The notes: generated by a model not told the origin, from the letters alone. Shown: positions 23,062-33,286, counted from the stretch's first letter. The stretch is DNA of 64,000 nt from an uncultured Oscillospiraceae bacterium (GCA_900543215.1 UQQR01000007.1:3556-67555), one strand, 5' to 3'. Numbers and translations: made by a program.

Positions 23062-23811
23062 ATGAACATATTGGAAAAGCTGAGCAGCGCTCCGATGTAT
23101 CTGATTTGCGGCGGAATTATCGGATTTGTTGCTTTGCTATGCGTAATATTTATGGTCAGGGCATACAAAGCAGGAAAAGCAATAGGAATGGATACCGCAA
23201 AAATGAAACGGGTTATTGTTTCAAGCGCAACCTTTTCCGTATTGCCGAGTATAGGTATTCTGCTTGGTGTAATCGCGCTTTCGGGCAGTCTCGGAATACC
23301 GTGGCCGTGGCTTCGGCTTTCGGTTATCGGGGCCTTGCACTATGAAACACAGGTAGCTCAAGCCGCCGCAGAGCAGGTCGGTATGGAAAAGCTGTCAGGC
23401 GAGCAGATGACCGCCACGGGATTTACCACCATAGCGCTTTTAATGAGTGTTTGCATTATGTGGGGAATGATTCTTTCGGTTTTATTTAACCGAAAATACA
23501 CAAGCAAGCTTAGTAAAAACGGCAAAAAAAGCGGAACTATGGGTTTCGGAGATATGGCTATGACCGCTATGTTTATTGGGCTTGTAAGCGCATATATCGG
23601 CAGTTATATCGGAGCATTTGCTTCCTTGGACGGTTTGTTTACCTTTGGCGGCGACCTGACGCCGATTATTGTTGTCGGGGTATCGGCGCTCACTATGGCA
23701 TTGTTTGTTTGGCTTGCAAAAAAGCCGAAGCTTGCGTTTGTGGAAAACTTCTCGATAGCGGTCAGTATGCTTGTGGGTATGGCGGCCGCCGTATTTATCA
23801 ATTTAGTTTAA
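23062..23811 (+). CDS. DUF5058 family membrane protein
   Basis: A 249-residue integral membrane protein with about six hydrophobic segments. The conserved stretch SSATFSVLPSIGILLGVIAL and the following IPWPWLRLSVIGALHYE are typical of DUF5058, which is related to the nucleoside-recognition/Gate-domain membrane proteins. It is first in a three-gene operon with a second membrane protein and an M20 peptidase. I infer one half of a two-component carrier for a peptide or N-acyl amino acid that the peptidase then hydrolyses; no substrate is shown. Confidence 0.85.
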   Translation: MNILEKLSSAPMYLICGGIIGFVALLCVIFMVRAYKAGKAIGMDTAKMKRVIVSSATFSVLPSIGILLGVIALSGSLGIPWPWLRLSVIGALHYETQVAQAAAEQVGMEKLSGEQMTATGFTTIALLMSVCIMWGMILSVLFNRKYTSKLSKNGKKSGTMGFGDMAMTAMFIGLVSAYIGSYIGAFASLDGLFTFGGDLTPIIVVGVSALTMALFVWLAKKPKLAFVENFSIAVSMLVGMAAAVFINLV

Positions 23812-23824
23812 GGAGCATCTTAAT

Positions 23825-24514
23825 ATGGAAAACAAAGAAAATCTGAATTGGGAAAAATACTCCGAAACAACCCACAAAATCGGTAAAATCGCAAGTATTG
23901 CGGTTCTTATTATGCTTGTGGGCGCTCCGTTTTTAATCGGTAAATATCTTGGTGCTTATCCCGACATTAAGGCTGCCGGAAAAGGCTTTTTCTCGGTTGG
24001 CTTGATATGGATGGTAAGCAGTGTTGCCGAATTCCTTATCTATACCCCCATGCTCGGTTCTGGCGGCGGTTATCTTGCGTTTATTACAGGTAATCTTATC
24101 AATATGAAAATTCCGTGCGCCGTAAACGCCAGAGATATGGTAGGCGCAAAATCCGGAACCCGTGAAAATGAAATTATTTCAACCCTTTCCATTGCCACCT
24201 CGTCCTTGGTAACCATTCTTGTGCTTGCCGTCGGAGTTGCGGCTCTTACTCCCCTGCGCCCGCTTTTGCAGGAGCCTGCCTTACAACCGGCTTTTGACAA
24301 TGTTGTCCCTGCCCTGTTCGGAGCTATGGCGTATAAATATTACCGCAAAAATATGAAAATAGCCCTAATTCCGCTTGTGGTAATGAGCCTTTTGTTTATC
24401 TTCGTCCCGTCGCTTGTAGGCTCAACAAGCTTTATGATTATTCCGTCGGGAGCTATTGCAATCGGAATTGCGTACTATTTCTATAAAAGAAACAAAGGAG
24501 AAAGCACCAAATGA
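23825..24514 (+). CDS. Partner membrane protein of DUF5058
   Basis: A 229-residue membrane protein with roughly five to six hydrophobic segments, including YTPMLGSGGGYLAFITGNLI in the middle, a glycine-rich re-entrant-like loop. It starts 14 bp after the DUF5058 gene and overlaps the peptidase start by four bases (ATGA). Together with DUF5058 it resembles the split two-protein YjiG/YjiH-type transporters. I do not recognise a family name with certainty. Confidence 0.75.
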   Translation: MENKENLNWEKYSETTHKIGKIASIAVLIMLVGAPFLIGKYLGAYPDIKAAGKGFFSVGLIWMVSSVAEFLIYTPMLGSGGGYLAFITGNLINMKIPCAVNARDMVGAKSGTRENEIISTLSIATSSLVTILVLAVGVAALTPLRPLLQEPALQPAFDNVVPALFGAMAYKYYRKNMKIALIPLVVMSLLFIFVPSLVGSTSFMIIPSGAIAIGIAYYFYKRNKGESTK

Positions 24515-25950
24515 AAGCTTTACTTTTAATTTTGGCAGGGTTAATAGGACTGGTAGTTTTTCTTTTACTGATTGCGGTAATACATACCCTGCTTATGCCG
24601 TCTAAGGTTTCCTCCTATAAACCGAAAGAGGATGACCGCGAAGCGCTCGAACTTGCCGAAAAGCTGTCGGAAATGATACAGTCGGACACGACCTCTCATC
24701 AGGGTGTTTCGGAGGTCGAAAAATTCCGTGAATTTCACAAAGTGCTTGAAAGACTGTTCCCGACGGTACACGAAAAATTGGAACGCACGGATATTGACGG
24801 AAATCTGCTTTATTACTGGAAAGGTAAAAGCAGTGAAAAACCGATTTTGCTTATGAGCCATCAGGATGTGGTTCCGGCGGAAGGTGAATGGAAATATCCG
24901 CCGTTCTCCGGAAAAATTGCGGAGGGAAAGGTTTGGGGACGCGGCGCCGCAGACACAAAATGCTCGGTTATGGCATTTTTTGAAGCGACGGAGCGATTGC
25001 TAAAGGAGGGCTTTGTTCCGCCGCAGGATGTTTATTTGGCGTCATCCTGCACCGAGGAATGGGCAGGCGACGGCGCACCCAAGCTTGTAAAGGAATTACA
25101 GCGCCGCGGCGTAGAGCTTTACCTGCTTTGCGATGAGGGCGGCGGAATTATAGGAGAGCCTATCGGCGGCATACACGGGAACTACGCTATGATAGGTATT
25201 TTTGAAAAAGGCAAGGCCGATGTCCGTTTTACCGCAAGAAGCACGGGCGGTCACGCCAGCGCTCCGCCGAAAAATACACCTATCGCAAGACTTTCAGCCT
25301 TTGTAACCAAAACAGAGAAGCACAGTCCCTTTAAGAAAAAGCTATCCCCCGAGGTTGTGTCGATGTTCAAAACGCTTGCGCCGTACGCCCCGTTCGGGCT
25401 TAAGCTGTTATTCGGGAATATCTGGCTTTTCCGTCCGCTTTTAAAAGCTGTTCTCCCCGCTGTAAGCGCGCAGGCAGGAGCAATGCTCAGGACAACCGTA
25501 GCATTTACTATGCAGTCCGGTTCGGACGCCTGCAATGTAATCCCGCAGGAAGCAACGCTCAGCGCCAATATGCGTTTTATTCCGCATCAGGGCGAAAAGG
25601 AAAGCCTTGAAATAATAAAGCGTCAGGCAGAAAAATTCGGTTTGAGTGTGGAGGTTCTCCATTCAAACGACTACACGGTACCTGTTGATATAAACGGAAG
25701 CGCCTATAAAACGGTTGAGGATGTTATCCGTAAAACCTTCCCGGGACTCGCTACAAGCCCGTATGTTATGACCGGAGCTACCGACGCTCAGTTTTATCAG
25801 CCTGTTTGTAAAAGCTGTATCCGATTTGCGCCCGTGATTTACTCGCCCGAGCAAATGAAGGGTATGCACGGACTGAACGAAAATATTGAATACAACTGTC
25901 TGCCCGGAGCTGTTCGTTTCTACGAAAACCTTATCCGTGCCGAAAAGTAA
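24511..25950 (+). CDS. M20-family metallopeptidase (PM20D1/CPS1-like)
   Basis: A 479-residue M20 peptidase with one N-terminal membrane anchor (residues 4-28) followed by the dinuclear-zinc catalytic domain: LMSHQDVVPAEGEWKYPPF (His and Asp ligands), GRGAADTKCSVM, and CTEEWAGDG with the catalytic Glu. A dimerisation domain lies in the middle (TGGHASAP) and the last zinc ligand is near GLNENIEY. The long, anchored form resembles carboxypeptidase S/PM20D1, which hydrolyses peptides or N-acyl amino acids. It is translated together with two membrane proteins, so imported substrate may be processed at the membrane. Confidence 0.9.
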   Translation: MKALLLILAGLIGLVVFLLLIAVIHTLLMPSKVSSYKPKEDDREALELAEKLSEMIQSDTTSHQGVSEVEKFREFHKVLERLFPTVHEKLERTDIDGNLLYYWKGKSSEKPILLMSHQDVVPAEGEWKYPPFSGKIAEGKVWGRGAADTKCSVMAFFEATERLLKEGFVPPQDVYLASSCTEEWAGDGAPKLVKELQRRGVELYLLCDEGGGIIGEPIGGIHGNYAMIGIFEKGKADVRFTARSTGGHASAPPKNTPIARLSAFVTKTEKHSPFKKKLSPEVVSMFKTLAPYAPFGLKLLFGNIWLFRPLLKAVLPAVSAQAGAMLRTTVAFTMQSGSDACNVIPQEATLSANMRFIPHQGEKESLEIIKRQAEKFGLSVEVLHSNDYTVPVDINGSAYKTVEDVIRKTFPGLATSPYVMTGATDAQFYQPVCKSCIRFAPVIYSPEQMKGMHGLNENIEYNCLPGAVRFYENLIRAEK

Positions 25951-25965
25951 AAGCTTATGTTATAA

Positions 25966-26001
25966 AAAACCGCAAAGCAGCATATACTGCCTTGCGGTTT
26001 T
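25966..26001. terminator. Bidirectional terminator between M20 and clpB
   Basis: AAAACCGCAA-A-GCAG pairs with CTGC-C-TTGCGGTTTT, with A and T tracts on both sides, serving both convergent operons. Confidence 0.88.
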
Positions 26002-26006
26002 AATCT

Positions 26007-28613
26007 TTACTCCTTATGCTCGGCGCTTGCGGTAAACGCTCCGCCGCTGTAATCCACAGTAACCTCGGAATCGGGTTCAATATCATTTTCAATCATCTTA
26101 CGCGCGATAAGGGTTTCTATATTCGACTGTATAAATCTCTTTATCGGGCGTGCACCGTAAATCGGGTCAAATGACTGCTCGATTATCTGTTCTATTGCCG
26201 CGGGAGTAACCTTTACGCTTATTCTCTGCTCCTTAAGGCGCTCGGAGATCTCAGCAATTTTAAGGTCTACTATTCCCTTGATGTTTTCCTTTGTAAGCGG
26301 ACGGTAGAAGATAATTTCATCCAGTCTGTTTAAGAACTCGGGACGGAAGCTGCGCTTTAAAAGCTCGCTTACCTTATTTCTTGCGTCACTGCTTATTTCG
26401 CCCTTTTCGTTTATTCCGTCAAGAATAATATCGGAGCCTAAGTTTGAGGTAAGAATAATAATAGTGTTCTTAAAATCTACGGTTTTGCCGTGACTGTCGG
26501 TTATTCTTCCGTCGTCAAGCACCTGAAGCAGTACATTAAAGACATCAGGATGCGCTTTTTCTATTTCATCGAACAATACAACAGAATAGGGCTTGCGGCG
26601 TACTGCCTCGGTAAGCTGACCGCCCTCGTCATAGCCGACATATCCGGGAGGCGCTCCTATAAGACGGGACACGGAGTATTTCTCCATATACTCGCTCATA
26701 TCTATTCTGACAAGACTTTTTTCATCATCAAAAAGTGCGGCGGTAAGCGCCTTTGCAAGCTCCGTTTTACCGACGCCCGTAGGTCCTAAGAAAAGGAATG
26801 AGCCGACAGGACGGTTCGGGTCCTTTATTCCCGCTCTTGAACGCAGTATTGCATCGCTTACCTTGTGGACAGCCTCGTCCTGACCTATAACTCTGTTGTG
26901 AAGTATGGACTCAAGGTTTAAAAGCTTGCTTCTCTCGCTCTCTACAAGCTTTGAAACAGGTATTCCCGTCCAACGGGAAACTATTTTCGCTATTTCCTCG
27001 TCCGTAACCCTGTCGCGCAAAAGCGTATTGTCCGCGGTGTCGCTTGCCGCCTCTTCCCTTTGCAGTTCCTGCTGTAATTGCGGCAGCTTTCCGTACTGCA
27101 ATTCCGCGGCTTTTGTAAGGTTGTATTCCTCCTTTGCCTTTTCTATCATATGGTTTACATTCTCTATCTCGGAACGAATCTTCTGCACCTTTTCTATTCC
27201 ATGCTTTTCATTTTCAAGCTTAGCCTTCATTGCGCTGAACTGTTCACGGAGTTTCGCAAGCTCCGCCTTGATTTCATCAAGGTGTGCAAGCGTCAGCTTA
27301 TCCGTTTCCTTTGAAAGCGCCTCTTCCTCGATTTCAAGCTGCATAATCTTATGCGAAATTTCATCCATCTCGGTCGGCATTGAGTACATTTCCGTCTTTA
27401 TAAGAGCGCACGCCTCGTCTATAAGGTCTATTGCCTTATCGGGGAGAAAACGATCCTGTATATAACGGTCTGAAAGGGTTGCGGCGGCTATTATTGCCTT
27501 ATCCATAATTTTAACGCCGTGGTATACCTCGTATCTTTCCTTAAGTCCTCTTAAAATCGCAACGGTATCCTCAACCGTAGGCTCATTGACCATAACAGGC
27601 TGGAAACGGCGTTCAAGCGCCGCATCTTTTTCTATATACTGACGATACTCGTTAAGCGTGGTAGCACCTATACAGTGAAGCTCGCCCCTTGCAAGCAACG
27701 GCTTTAAAATATTACCCGCATCAAGGGCGCCGTCCGTTTTTCCGGCGCCTACTATTGTATGAAGCTCGTCTATAAACAGTATGATTCTGCCCTCGCTTGA
27801 CTTTACCTCATTAAGCACCGCCTTAAGCCGTTCCTCAAATTCGCCCCTGAATTTTGCACCGGCAATAAGCGCTCCCAAATCAAGTGAAAATATAGTATGA
27901 TTTTTAAGGTTATCAGGTACATCTCCGCTTACTATACGAAGGGCAAGTCCCTCGGCTATTGCGGTTTTACCGACACCCGGCTCGCCTATAAGGCAGGGGT
28001 TGTTCTTCGTTTTTCTTGACAGAATACGGATAACATTTCTTATTTCCTCGTCTCTGCCTATCACGGGGTCAAGTTTGTGTTCACGGGCGCGCGCGACAAG
28101 GTCGGTACCGTATTTTTTAAGAACATCATAGGTATCCTCGGGGTTATCGCTTTTAACCTTTTGGTTCCCCCTGATGCTTTTAAGTGCGTCAAGCACCTTA
28201 GCTTCGGTAATATTTTGCTCTTTAAACAAGGCTTTAAGCGCGTCGGACGGCGACTGTATAAGTCCGAGCAGAATATGCTCGACCGAAATGTAGTCATCCT
28301 GCATTTTCTGAGCCTGTTTTTCGGCATTACCGAGCGCCTTGTTAAGCTCGGAGGAAATATAAATATTATTCGGGTCATAGCCGCTTCCGCTGATTTTAGG
28401 CAACTTTGAAATTTCTTCCTCGGTTTTAGAGAGCAAAAGCTCCGGCGAAGCGCCTATACTCTTGATTATCTCTCCGACAAGACCGTCGGGCTGAGAAAGC
28501 AGGGCGGCAAGCAAATGCTCCTCGCCTACGCTGTTATTTCCGTTCTCGCCAGCAAGCGACTGCGCACTCTTTAAAGCGTCCAACGATTTTTGTGTTAATT
28601 TATCTATGTTCAT
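26007..28613 (-). CDS. clpB: ATP-dependent chaperone ClpB
   Basis: Disaggregase of 868 residues, the full family length. It contains the Clp N domain (1-145), NBD1 with Walker [16 protein letters not shown] near 205, the ClpB-type middle coiled coil (about 405-525), NBD2 with Walker [16 protein letters not shown] near 605, and a C-terminal D2-small domain. It lacks the ClpC zinc-binding and McsA-linked features, so it is ClpB and not a protease partner. It works with DnaK to dissolve aggregates. It is the second gene after a ribbon-helix-helix gene, eleven bases apart, and no CIRCE or CtsR box was found upstream. Confidence 0.97.
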   Translation of the reverse strand: MNIDKLTQKSLDALKSAQSLAGENGNNSVGEEHLLAALLSQPDGLVGEIIKSIGASPELLLSKTEEEISKLPKISGSGYDPNNIYISSELNKALGNAEKQAQKMQDDYISVEHILLGLIQSPSDALKALFKEQNITEAKVLDALKSIRGNQKVKSDNPEDTYDVLKKYGTDLVARAREHKLDPVIGRDEEIRNVIRILSRKTKNNPCLIGEPGVGKTAIAEGLALRIVSGDVPDNLKNHTIFSLDLGALIAGAKFRGEFEERLKAVLNEVKSSEGRIILFIDELHTIVGAGKTDGALDAGNILKPLLARGELHCIGATTLNEYRQYIEKDAALERRFQPVMVNEPTVEDTVAILRGLKERYEVYHGVKIMDKAIIAAATLSDRYIQDRFLPDKAIDLIDEACALIKTEMYSMPTEMDEISHKIMQLEIEEEALSKETDKLTLAHLDEIKAELAKLREQFSAMKAKLENEKHGIEKVQKIRSEIENVNHMIEKAKEEYNLTKAAELQYGKLPQLQQELQREEAASDTADNTLLRDRVTDEEIAKIVSRWTGIPVSKLVESERSKLLNLESILHNRVIGQDEAVHKVSDAILRSRAGIKDPNRPVGSFLFLGPTGVGKTELAKALTAALFDDEKSLVRIDMSEYMEKYSVSRLIGAPPGYVGYDEGGQLTEAVRRKPYSVVLFDEIEKAHPDVFNVLLQVLDDGRITDSHGKTVDFKNTIIILTSNLGSDIILDGINEKGEISSDARNKVSELLKRSFRPEFLNRLDEIIFYRPLTKENIKGIVDLKIAEISERLKEQRISVKVTPAAIEQIIEQSFDPIYGARPIKRFIQSNIETLIARKMIENDIEPDSEVTVDYSGGAFTASAEHKE

Positions 28614-28624
28614 AAGCTCATCTC

Positions 28625-29275
28625 CTAAATAATCTCGCTGTTTTCATTTATATAGCTTTCGTATTCGGCAAGTATATCCTGCACCGCCGTGTCTCCCCCG
28701 TTAAAATATCTTTTCATTGCCGTATCAAACATCTGAATATAATCGGCAATAAGAAGCGCGGCAGACAAATTGCTTTTGCCCGAAATCTGCGACGGACCTT
28801 TTCTGTGCATTATAGGCCGTTTGAAAACTCCGTTTTCGAATGTATCCTTTCCGGTAAAACCGTATTCATATTCAATTCCCGCCCACAAATTGTAAAATTC
28901 AAGCATTTTTTCAAGAAGCGCCGAATTTGTTGTTCTTGTGGACACCTTTATAACCCCTTGTTCTTTTGCAGGTTCTCTGTAAAGCTCTATTGTGTACCTT
29001 ACAGTCGGGTTATACTTATATGAAAGTGCGGTTCTGAGCGACATTACCGACGGGGTCGGCGGCGAAAGCTCGCTGAAGGTTTCGCCCGAATACAAATGAT
29101 GTGCAAGTTCGTCAAAAATACTGCTTATGCGTTTTTCGGGTGTTGTAAGCGAAACATATTCCGCCAATATCTGATTTATCATATTTGAACGGTTAGTGTT
29201 TTGCATATAAGCCAATCTGTCTATCTTTGCGATAACATCATCGGCAAGCACAACCGAATAAACACTCTTTTTCAT
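28625..29275 (-). CDS. Ribbon-helix-helix regulator co-transcribed with clpB
   Basis: A 216-residue protein whose first 45 residues ([20 protein letters not shown], then [16 protein letters not shown]) form a ribbon-helix-helix DNA-binding domain of the CopG/Arc type. The remaining 170 residues include [16 protein letters not shown] and an N/S-rich helical part and are not a domain I can name; they may sense a signal. It is first in the operon with clpB and is preceded by a strong promoter overlapped by two TTATATAA boxes. I infer autoregulation and control of clpB. Confidence 0.8.
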   Translation of the reverse strand: MKKSVYSVVLADDVIAKIDRLAYMQNTNRSNMINQILAEYVSLTTPEKRISSIFDELAHHLYSGETFSELSPPTPSVMSLRTALSYKYNPTVRYTIELYREPAKEQGVIKVSTRTTNSALLEKMLEFYNLWAGIEYEYGFTGKDTFENGVFKRPIMHRKGPSQISGKSNLSAALLIADYIQMFDTAMKRYFNGGDTAVQDILAEYESYINENSEII

Positions 29276-29301
29276 ATTATGACCTCCTTGTCACATTGAA
29301 T

Positions 29302-29343
29302 ATTGTACACCCGTTTATATAATTTGTCAAGCGTTTTATATAA
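29302..29343 (-). promoter_or_regulatory. Promoter and paired operators of the RHH-clpB operon
   Basis: On the minus strand TTGACA (complement of 29325-29330) and TACAAT (complement of 29302-29307) are 17 bp apart. Two perfect TTATATAA palindromes, 29315-29322 in the spacer and 29336-29343 just upstream of the -35, lie 21 bp apart, two helical turns, a layout suited to cooperative binding of a dimeric repressor. Confidence 0.7.
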
Positions 29344-29375
29344 ATTTCTTTGCATTTTTTATTTTGGCAAAATAA

Positions 29376-29401
29376 TAGGACGGCGTTAAAAGGCCGTCCT
29401 A
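29376..29401 (-). terminator. Terminator of the secondary alcohol dehydrogenase gene
   Basis: TAGGACGGC / GCCGTCCTA stem just past the stop, with an A-rich plus strand beyond it (U-rich in the minus transcript). Confidence 0.75.
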
Positions 29402-29409
29402 TCGGTATT

Positions 29410-30468
29410 TCAGTCAATCAAAACCACAGGCTTTATAAGGCTTTGCGGCTTGTTGTGCATAAGCTCCAGCGCTTCGGGAATTTTATCAAATCCGTTAAAA
29501 ATGTGAGTGACAAGCAGATCGGGATTTATCCTGCCGTATATAACAAGGTCTGCCAATCTTTCTATTCGGCGTCTGCCGCCCGGCATAAGTCCGCCGTTTA
29601 TTTGCTTGTGCGCCATACCGTTTCCCCACGGAACAAGCGATACGCTTATCGCTCCGCCGTCCCCGAAATAATTTACATTGCCGATTTTACCGCCGGGCTT
29701 CAGCATCCTCACCGCCTGCTCAACTGTCTCTGCTCCGCCGCCGGCAATAATCACCTTGTCAACGCCTTTTTTATCGGTTTTTTGCAATATTTGCTCCGCT
29801 ATATCGCCGTCCTTATAATTTATTATATCGGTAGCGCCGTAATCCCTTGCGGCATTAACGCAAATTTGTCTTGAGCCGACGGCAAATACACGGGCGGCTC
29901 CGTGCATAACCGCTCCCGCAACCGACATAAGCCCGACAGGTCCTATGCCGATAACGCAAACCGTATCTCCGAATTCTATATCGCACAGCTCCGCTCCGTG
30001 CAGTCCCGTAGGCATCATATCGCAGAGCATTACAGCCGTCTGCGGCTTCATACCGTCGGGCAAATGCGCCATATTAGAGTCCGCCTCATTTACATTAAAG
30101 AGCTCCGCAAAAACGCCGTCCTTGCAGTTTGAAAATTTCCAGCCCGCAAGCATACCGCCCGAGTGCATAGGATAGCCGTCCTGAGACTCAGCAGAACCCC
30201 AATCGGGCGTAATCGCAGGGACTATTACCCTATCGCCGGGCTTAAAGCATTTTACAAGGCTGCCCGTTTTATAAACAACGCCGACCGCTTCGTGGCCGAG
30301 CACCATATCGTGTCTGTCTCCGAGCGCACCCTCATACACTGTGTGAATATCGGAGGTACATGGTGAGACTGCTATCGGGCGCACAAGAGCGTCAAGCGGA
30401 CCGCATTCAGGCTCCGGTTTTTCTATCCAGCCTGTTTTTCCTATCGAAAGCATTGCAAAGCATTTCAT
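29410..30468 (-). CDS. Zinc-dependent secondary alcohol dehydrogenase (TbADH-type)
   Basis: A 352-residue medium-chain dehydrogenase closely matching Thermoanaerobacter brockii NADP-dependent secondary ADH in length and sequence: MKCFAMLSIGKTGWIEKPEP at the start, CTSDIHTVYEGALGDRHDM with Cys37 and His59 as zinc ligands, the LGHEAVG box, and GIGPVGLM as the Rossmann loop. GSRQIC after the second strand fits NADP preference (a Gly-Ser-Arg turn). I chose the start at 30468 because it matches the family N-terminus; ten residues upstream lack support. It reduces ketones or aldehydes to secondary alcohols, or the reverse. Confidence 0.93.
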   Translation of the reverse strand: MKCFAMLSIGKTGWIEKPEPECGPLDALVRPIAVSPCTSDIHTVYEGALGDRHDMVLGHEAVGVVYKTGSLVKCFKPGDRVIVPAITPDWGSAESQDGYPMHSGGMLAGWKFSNCKDGVFAELFNVNEADSNMAHLPDGMKPQTAVMLCDMMPTGLHGAELCDIEFGDTVCVIGIGPVGLMSVAGAVMHGAARVFAVGSRQICVNAARDYGATDIINYKDGDIAEQILQKTDKKGVDKVIIAGGGAETVEQAVRMLKPGGKIGNVNYFGDGGAISVSLVPWGNGMAHKQINGGLMPGGRRRIERLADLVIYGRINPDLLVTHIFNGFDKIPEALELMHNKPQSLIKPVVLID

Positions 30469-30539
30469 AAAAATCACCCTATTACAGTATTTATACAAAT
30501 ATCTTTTCCTGATAACGGAGCGTTTATTTAAAAAAATTG

Positions 30540-30567
30540 TTGCAAATTTCCTGTATTGTGGTAAAAT
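30540..30567 (+). promoter_or_regulatory. Promoter of tRNA-Val
   Basis: TTGCAA (30540-30545), 16 bp, TAAAAT (30562-30567), 10 bp before the tRNA. Confidence 0.65.
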
Positions 30568-30577
30568 ATAAGTTAAC

Positions 30578-30654
30578 GGGGGTTTAGCTCAGCTGGTCAG
30601 AGTGCCTGCTTCACACGCAGGAGGTCGGCGGTTCGAGCCCGCCAGTCCCCACCA
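30578..30654 (+). tRNA. tRNA-Val (CAC)
   Basis: A 77-nt cloverleaf with acceptor GGGGGTT/AGTCCCC (two G-U-type pairs), anticodon loop TTCACAC giving anticodon CAC, T arm GGCGGTTCGAGCCCGCC and encoded CCA. No element is inserted next to it. Confidence 0.95.
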
Positions 30655-30675
30655 GTCGAGCAATTCGACAATAAG

Positions 30676-30701
30676 ATCCCGAATACATAGGTGTTCGGGA
30701 T
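30676..30701 (+). terminator. Terminator of tRNA-Val
   Basis: ATCCCGAA / TTCGGGAT stem followed by TTTTT. Confidence 0.85.
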
Positions 30702-30742
30702 TTTTCACTTTAAATGAAGATAATTCACGGAGAAGTTTTAAT

Positions 30743-33136
30743 ATGCAGGACAAAAGCTATTTAACGGGGCTCACTTCGGATGAGGTAAGAAAAAGAATAC
30801 AGTCGGGACTTTCCAACCGTACATCAGTGAAGGCAGGCAAAACCGTAAAGGAGATTGTAATTTCCAATACCTTCACCTATTTCAACTTTATTTTTCTTGT
30901 CATAACCGTTCTTTTATGTATAGTCGGTTCTATAAGAAATCTGACATTTCTGCCTATTGTTATCGGTAATACCCTTGTTGGTATAATTCAGGAAATAAGG
31001 GCTAAAAAGACCATTGACAAAATGAATCTTTTAAATGCTCCGCACGCTGTTGCCGTAAGAGACGGACTAAAAATTAAGCTCCGTTCCGAGGAGCTTGTAA
31101 AGGACGACCTTGTAATTTTTTCCGCAGGCGACCAGATATGTGCAGACGCAAGGGTTATAAAAGGCACTCTTATGGCAAACGAAGCTCTGCTTACCGGCGA
31201 AGAGGACGAAATTTCAAAGGTGCCGGGCGACAGGCTCCTTTCGGGCAGCTTTGTTGTTTCGGGTCAGTGCTATGCAAGGCTTGAAAATGTCGGCGACGAA
31301 TCCTATATATCAAAGCTGACCGCCGAAGCCAAAAGCGTTGATGACAGCGAGCAATCCGAAATGATACGCTCCATAAATAAAATAGTAAAATGGATGGGTA
31401 TTATTCTTATACCAATAGGCTCCATACTTTTCTACCAAAGCTTTTTTGTAAAGCATAACGCCTTTTCCGACAGCATAGTATCAACCGTAGCGGCGGTTAT
31501 AGGTATGATACCCGAGGGGCTTTATCTTCTGACAACGGCGGCTCTGGCTTTGGGTACAATAAGGCTGAGCCGGCGTAAGGTTCTGCTTAACGATATGAAA
31601 AGCATTGAAGCATTAGCAAGGGTAAATGTGCTTTGCGTTGATAAAACCGGCACTATAACCGAACCTAAAATGCAGGTTCACGAATTTATCGACCTTAAAA
31701 ACAATAACCTGCTTCCCGATATACCGATTGAAACTATGCTTAAGGCATATACCGCCGCCTCAAAGGATACCAACGCGACTATGGAGGCTTTAAGGGATTC
31801 CTGCAAGGGAATAAAAACCGATGTTTCTCTTCCCTCTCCGTTATCGGTAAATCCGTTTTCCTCAGCCGTGAAGTTCGGCTCGGCGGAATTCGAAAACGGA
31901 ACATGGGTTTTGGGCGCACCCGAATTTGTGCTTAAAAATGCGCTTGACTCCTTAAAGGAAAGAATAGCCAAATATGCCGAAAAGGGATACCGTGTCTTGG
32001 TTTTTGCTTATCAGGAAGCAAAGCTCCAAGAAAATGTGACCGACAGCGATATAACTCCCGCCGCACTTATAGTTATATCAAATGCCATAAGAAAAAACGC
32101 GAAAGCCACTTTCCAATACTTCAGATCCCAGGGCGTTGCCGTAAAGGTCATATCGGGCGACCATCCCGAAACCGTGTCCGAAATAGCGCGGCTTGCGGGA
32201 ATTGAAGGCTCCGAAAACTACATTGACGCGTCGGTCCTTGATACAGACGAAAAGCTTGAAAAGGCGGCGTCATATTACACGGTTTTCGGCAGAGTGACCC
32301 CAAAGCAAAAGCAAAAGCTTGTCCACGCGCTGCAAAAAAAAGGAAACACCGTAGCAATGACGGGAGACGGCGTAAACGATATACTTGCTATGAAGGACGC
32401 CGACTGCGGCATAGCTATGGCATCAGGCAGTGAGGCGGTATCACAAGCCGCAAAGGTTGTGCTTATGGACTCCGACTTTGCGCATATGCCGAGCGTTGTC
32501 GCGGAGGGCCGCAGGGTTGTAAACAACATTCAGCGTTCCGCAAGTCTTTTTCTTGTAAAAAATATATTTTCACTGCTTTTGTCGCTTACGGCTTCGGTGC
32601 TTATGATTTCGTATCCGCTTGAGCCTGCGCACATATCGTTTGTAAGTATGTTTACAATAGGACTGCCCGGATTTTTGCTTGCGCTTGAAAGCAATAAAAG
32701 CCGCATAGACGGACGCTTTTTAAAAGGAGTTTTGAAAAACGCGCTCCCTGCCGCCCTGACCGATACCGTAACGGTGGGCTCGCTTGCGCTTTTCGGCGAG
32801 GTATTCGGCATTAATAAAAGCGATATTGCCACTGCGTCCACACTGGTGCTTACGGTTGTCGGATTTATGATTTTAAGACATATAAGCCTGCCGCTTAACA
32901 AATACCGCTCGCTTGTGTTTATTATAAACATCGCAGGTATGCTGCTTTGTTTCCTATTTGTACCGCAGCTGTTTTCAATAGTCCGTTTACCTGCTACGAT
33001 AATGCAGGTGGTAATTATCTTCTCATTTGCCGCGGAATCTCTTTTCAGAATTTTCACGCTTGCGGTGGAAAACGGCGACAAAAGATTAAGAAGAGCTTCC
33101 GTGAAAAAACATTCACGCCGCCGCAAAAGACTTTAG
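30743..33136 (+). CDS. P-type ATPase, probable Ca2+/cation pump (CtpE-like)
   Basis: A 797-residue P-type ATPase. The TGE dephosphorylation motif is at 151-153, M4 carries MIPEGL (255-260), the phosphorylation site is DKTGT with Asp300, the nucleotide domain follows (KGYRVLVFA), and the hinge is TGDGVND. Helices are predicted around 40-85, 217-270 and in the C-terminal third. The PEGL motif instead of CPC rules out a heavy-metal P1B pump and matches calcium-type or CtpE-type pumps. The start at 30743 is the first ATG downstream of the tRNA-Val terminator. The Lys/Arg-rich C-terminus is unusual but short. Confidence 0.9.
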   Translation: MQDKSYLTGLTSDEVRKRIQSGLSNRTSVKAGKTVKEIVISNTFTYFNFIFLVITVLLCIVGSIRNLTFLPIVIGNTLVGIIQEIRAKKTIDKMNLLNAPHAVAVRDGLKIKLRSEELVKDDLVIFSAGDQICADARVIKGTLMANEALLTGEEDEISKVPGDRLLSGSFVVSGQCYARLENVGDESYISKLTAEAKSVDDSEQSEMIRSINKIVKWMGIILIPIGSILFYQSFFVKHNAFSDSIVSTVAAVIGMIPEGLYLLTTAALALGTIRLSRRKVLLNDMKSIEALARVNVLCVDKTGTITEPKMQVHEFIDLKNNNLLPDIPIETMLKAYTAASKDTNATMEALRDSCKGIKTDVSLPSPLSVNPFSSAVKFGSAEFENGTWVLGAPEFVLKNALDSLKERIAKYAEKGYRVLVFAYQEAKLQENVTDSDITPAALIVISNAIRKNAKATFQYFRSQGVAVKVISGDHPETVSEIARLAGIEGSENYIDASVLDTDEKLEKAASYYTVFGRVTPKQKQKLVHALQKKGNTVAMTGDGVNDILAMKDADCGIAMASGSEAVSQAAKVVLMDSDFAHMPSVVAEGRRVVNNIQRSASLFLVKNIFSLLLSLTASVLMISYPLEPAHISFVSMFTIGLPGFLLALESNKSRIDGRFLKGVLKNALPAALTDTVTVGSLALFGEVFGINKSDIATASTLVLTVVGFMILRHISLPLNKYRSLVFIINIAGMLLCFLFVPQLFSIVRLPATIMQVVIIFSFAAESLFRIFTLAVENGDKRLRRASVKKHSRRRKRL

Positions 33137-33209
33137 GATGTATTAAGCAATAAAAAACGAGCAATTATTTAAAATAATTTGGTATGTTTCATATATTTTA
33201 AAAAAACGC

Positions 33210-33238
33210 TTGACAACAGCTCCGCAATATGATAATAT
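33210..33238 (+). promoter_or_regulatory. Promoter of the metQNI leader
   Basis: TTGACA (33210-33215) and TAATAT (33233-33238), 17 bp apart, about 48 bp before the leader-peptide ATG. Confidence 0.7.
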
Positions 33239-33286
33239 AACACCAACCAAACAAGTAGGTAATTGATTTGAAAGGAGAACAGCCGT

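Noticed and set aside
29276..29360. CIRCE element upstream of the RHH-clpB operon
   Set aside because: The TTAGCACTC/GAGTGCTAA pair is absent; only TTATATAA boxes are present.
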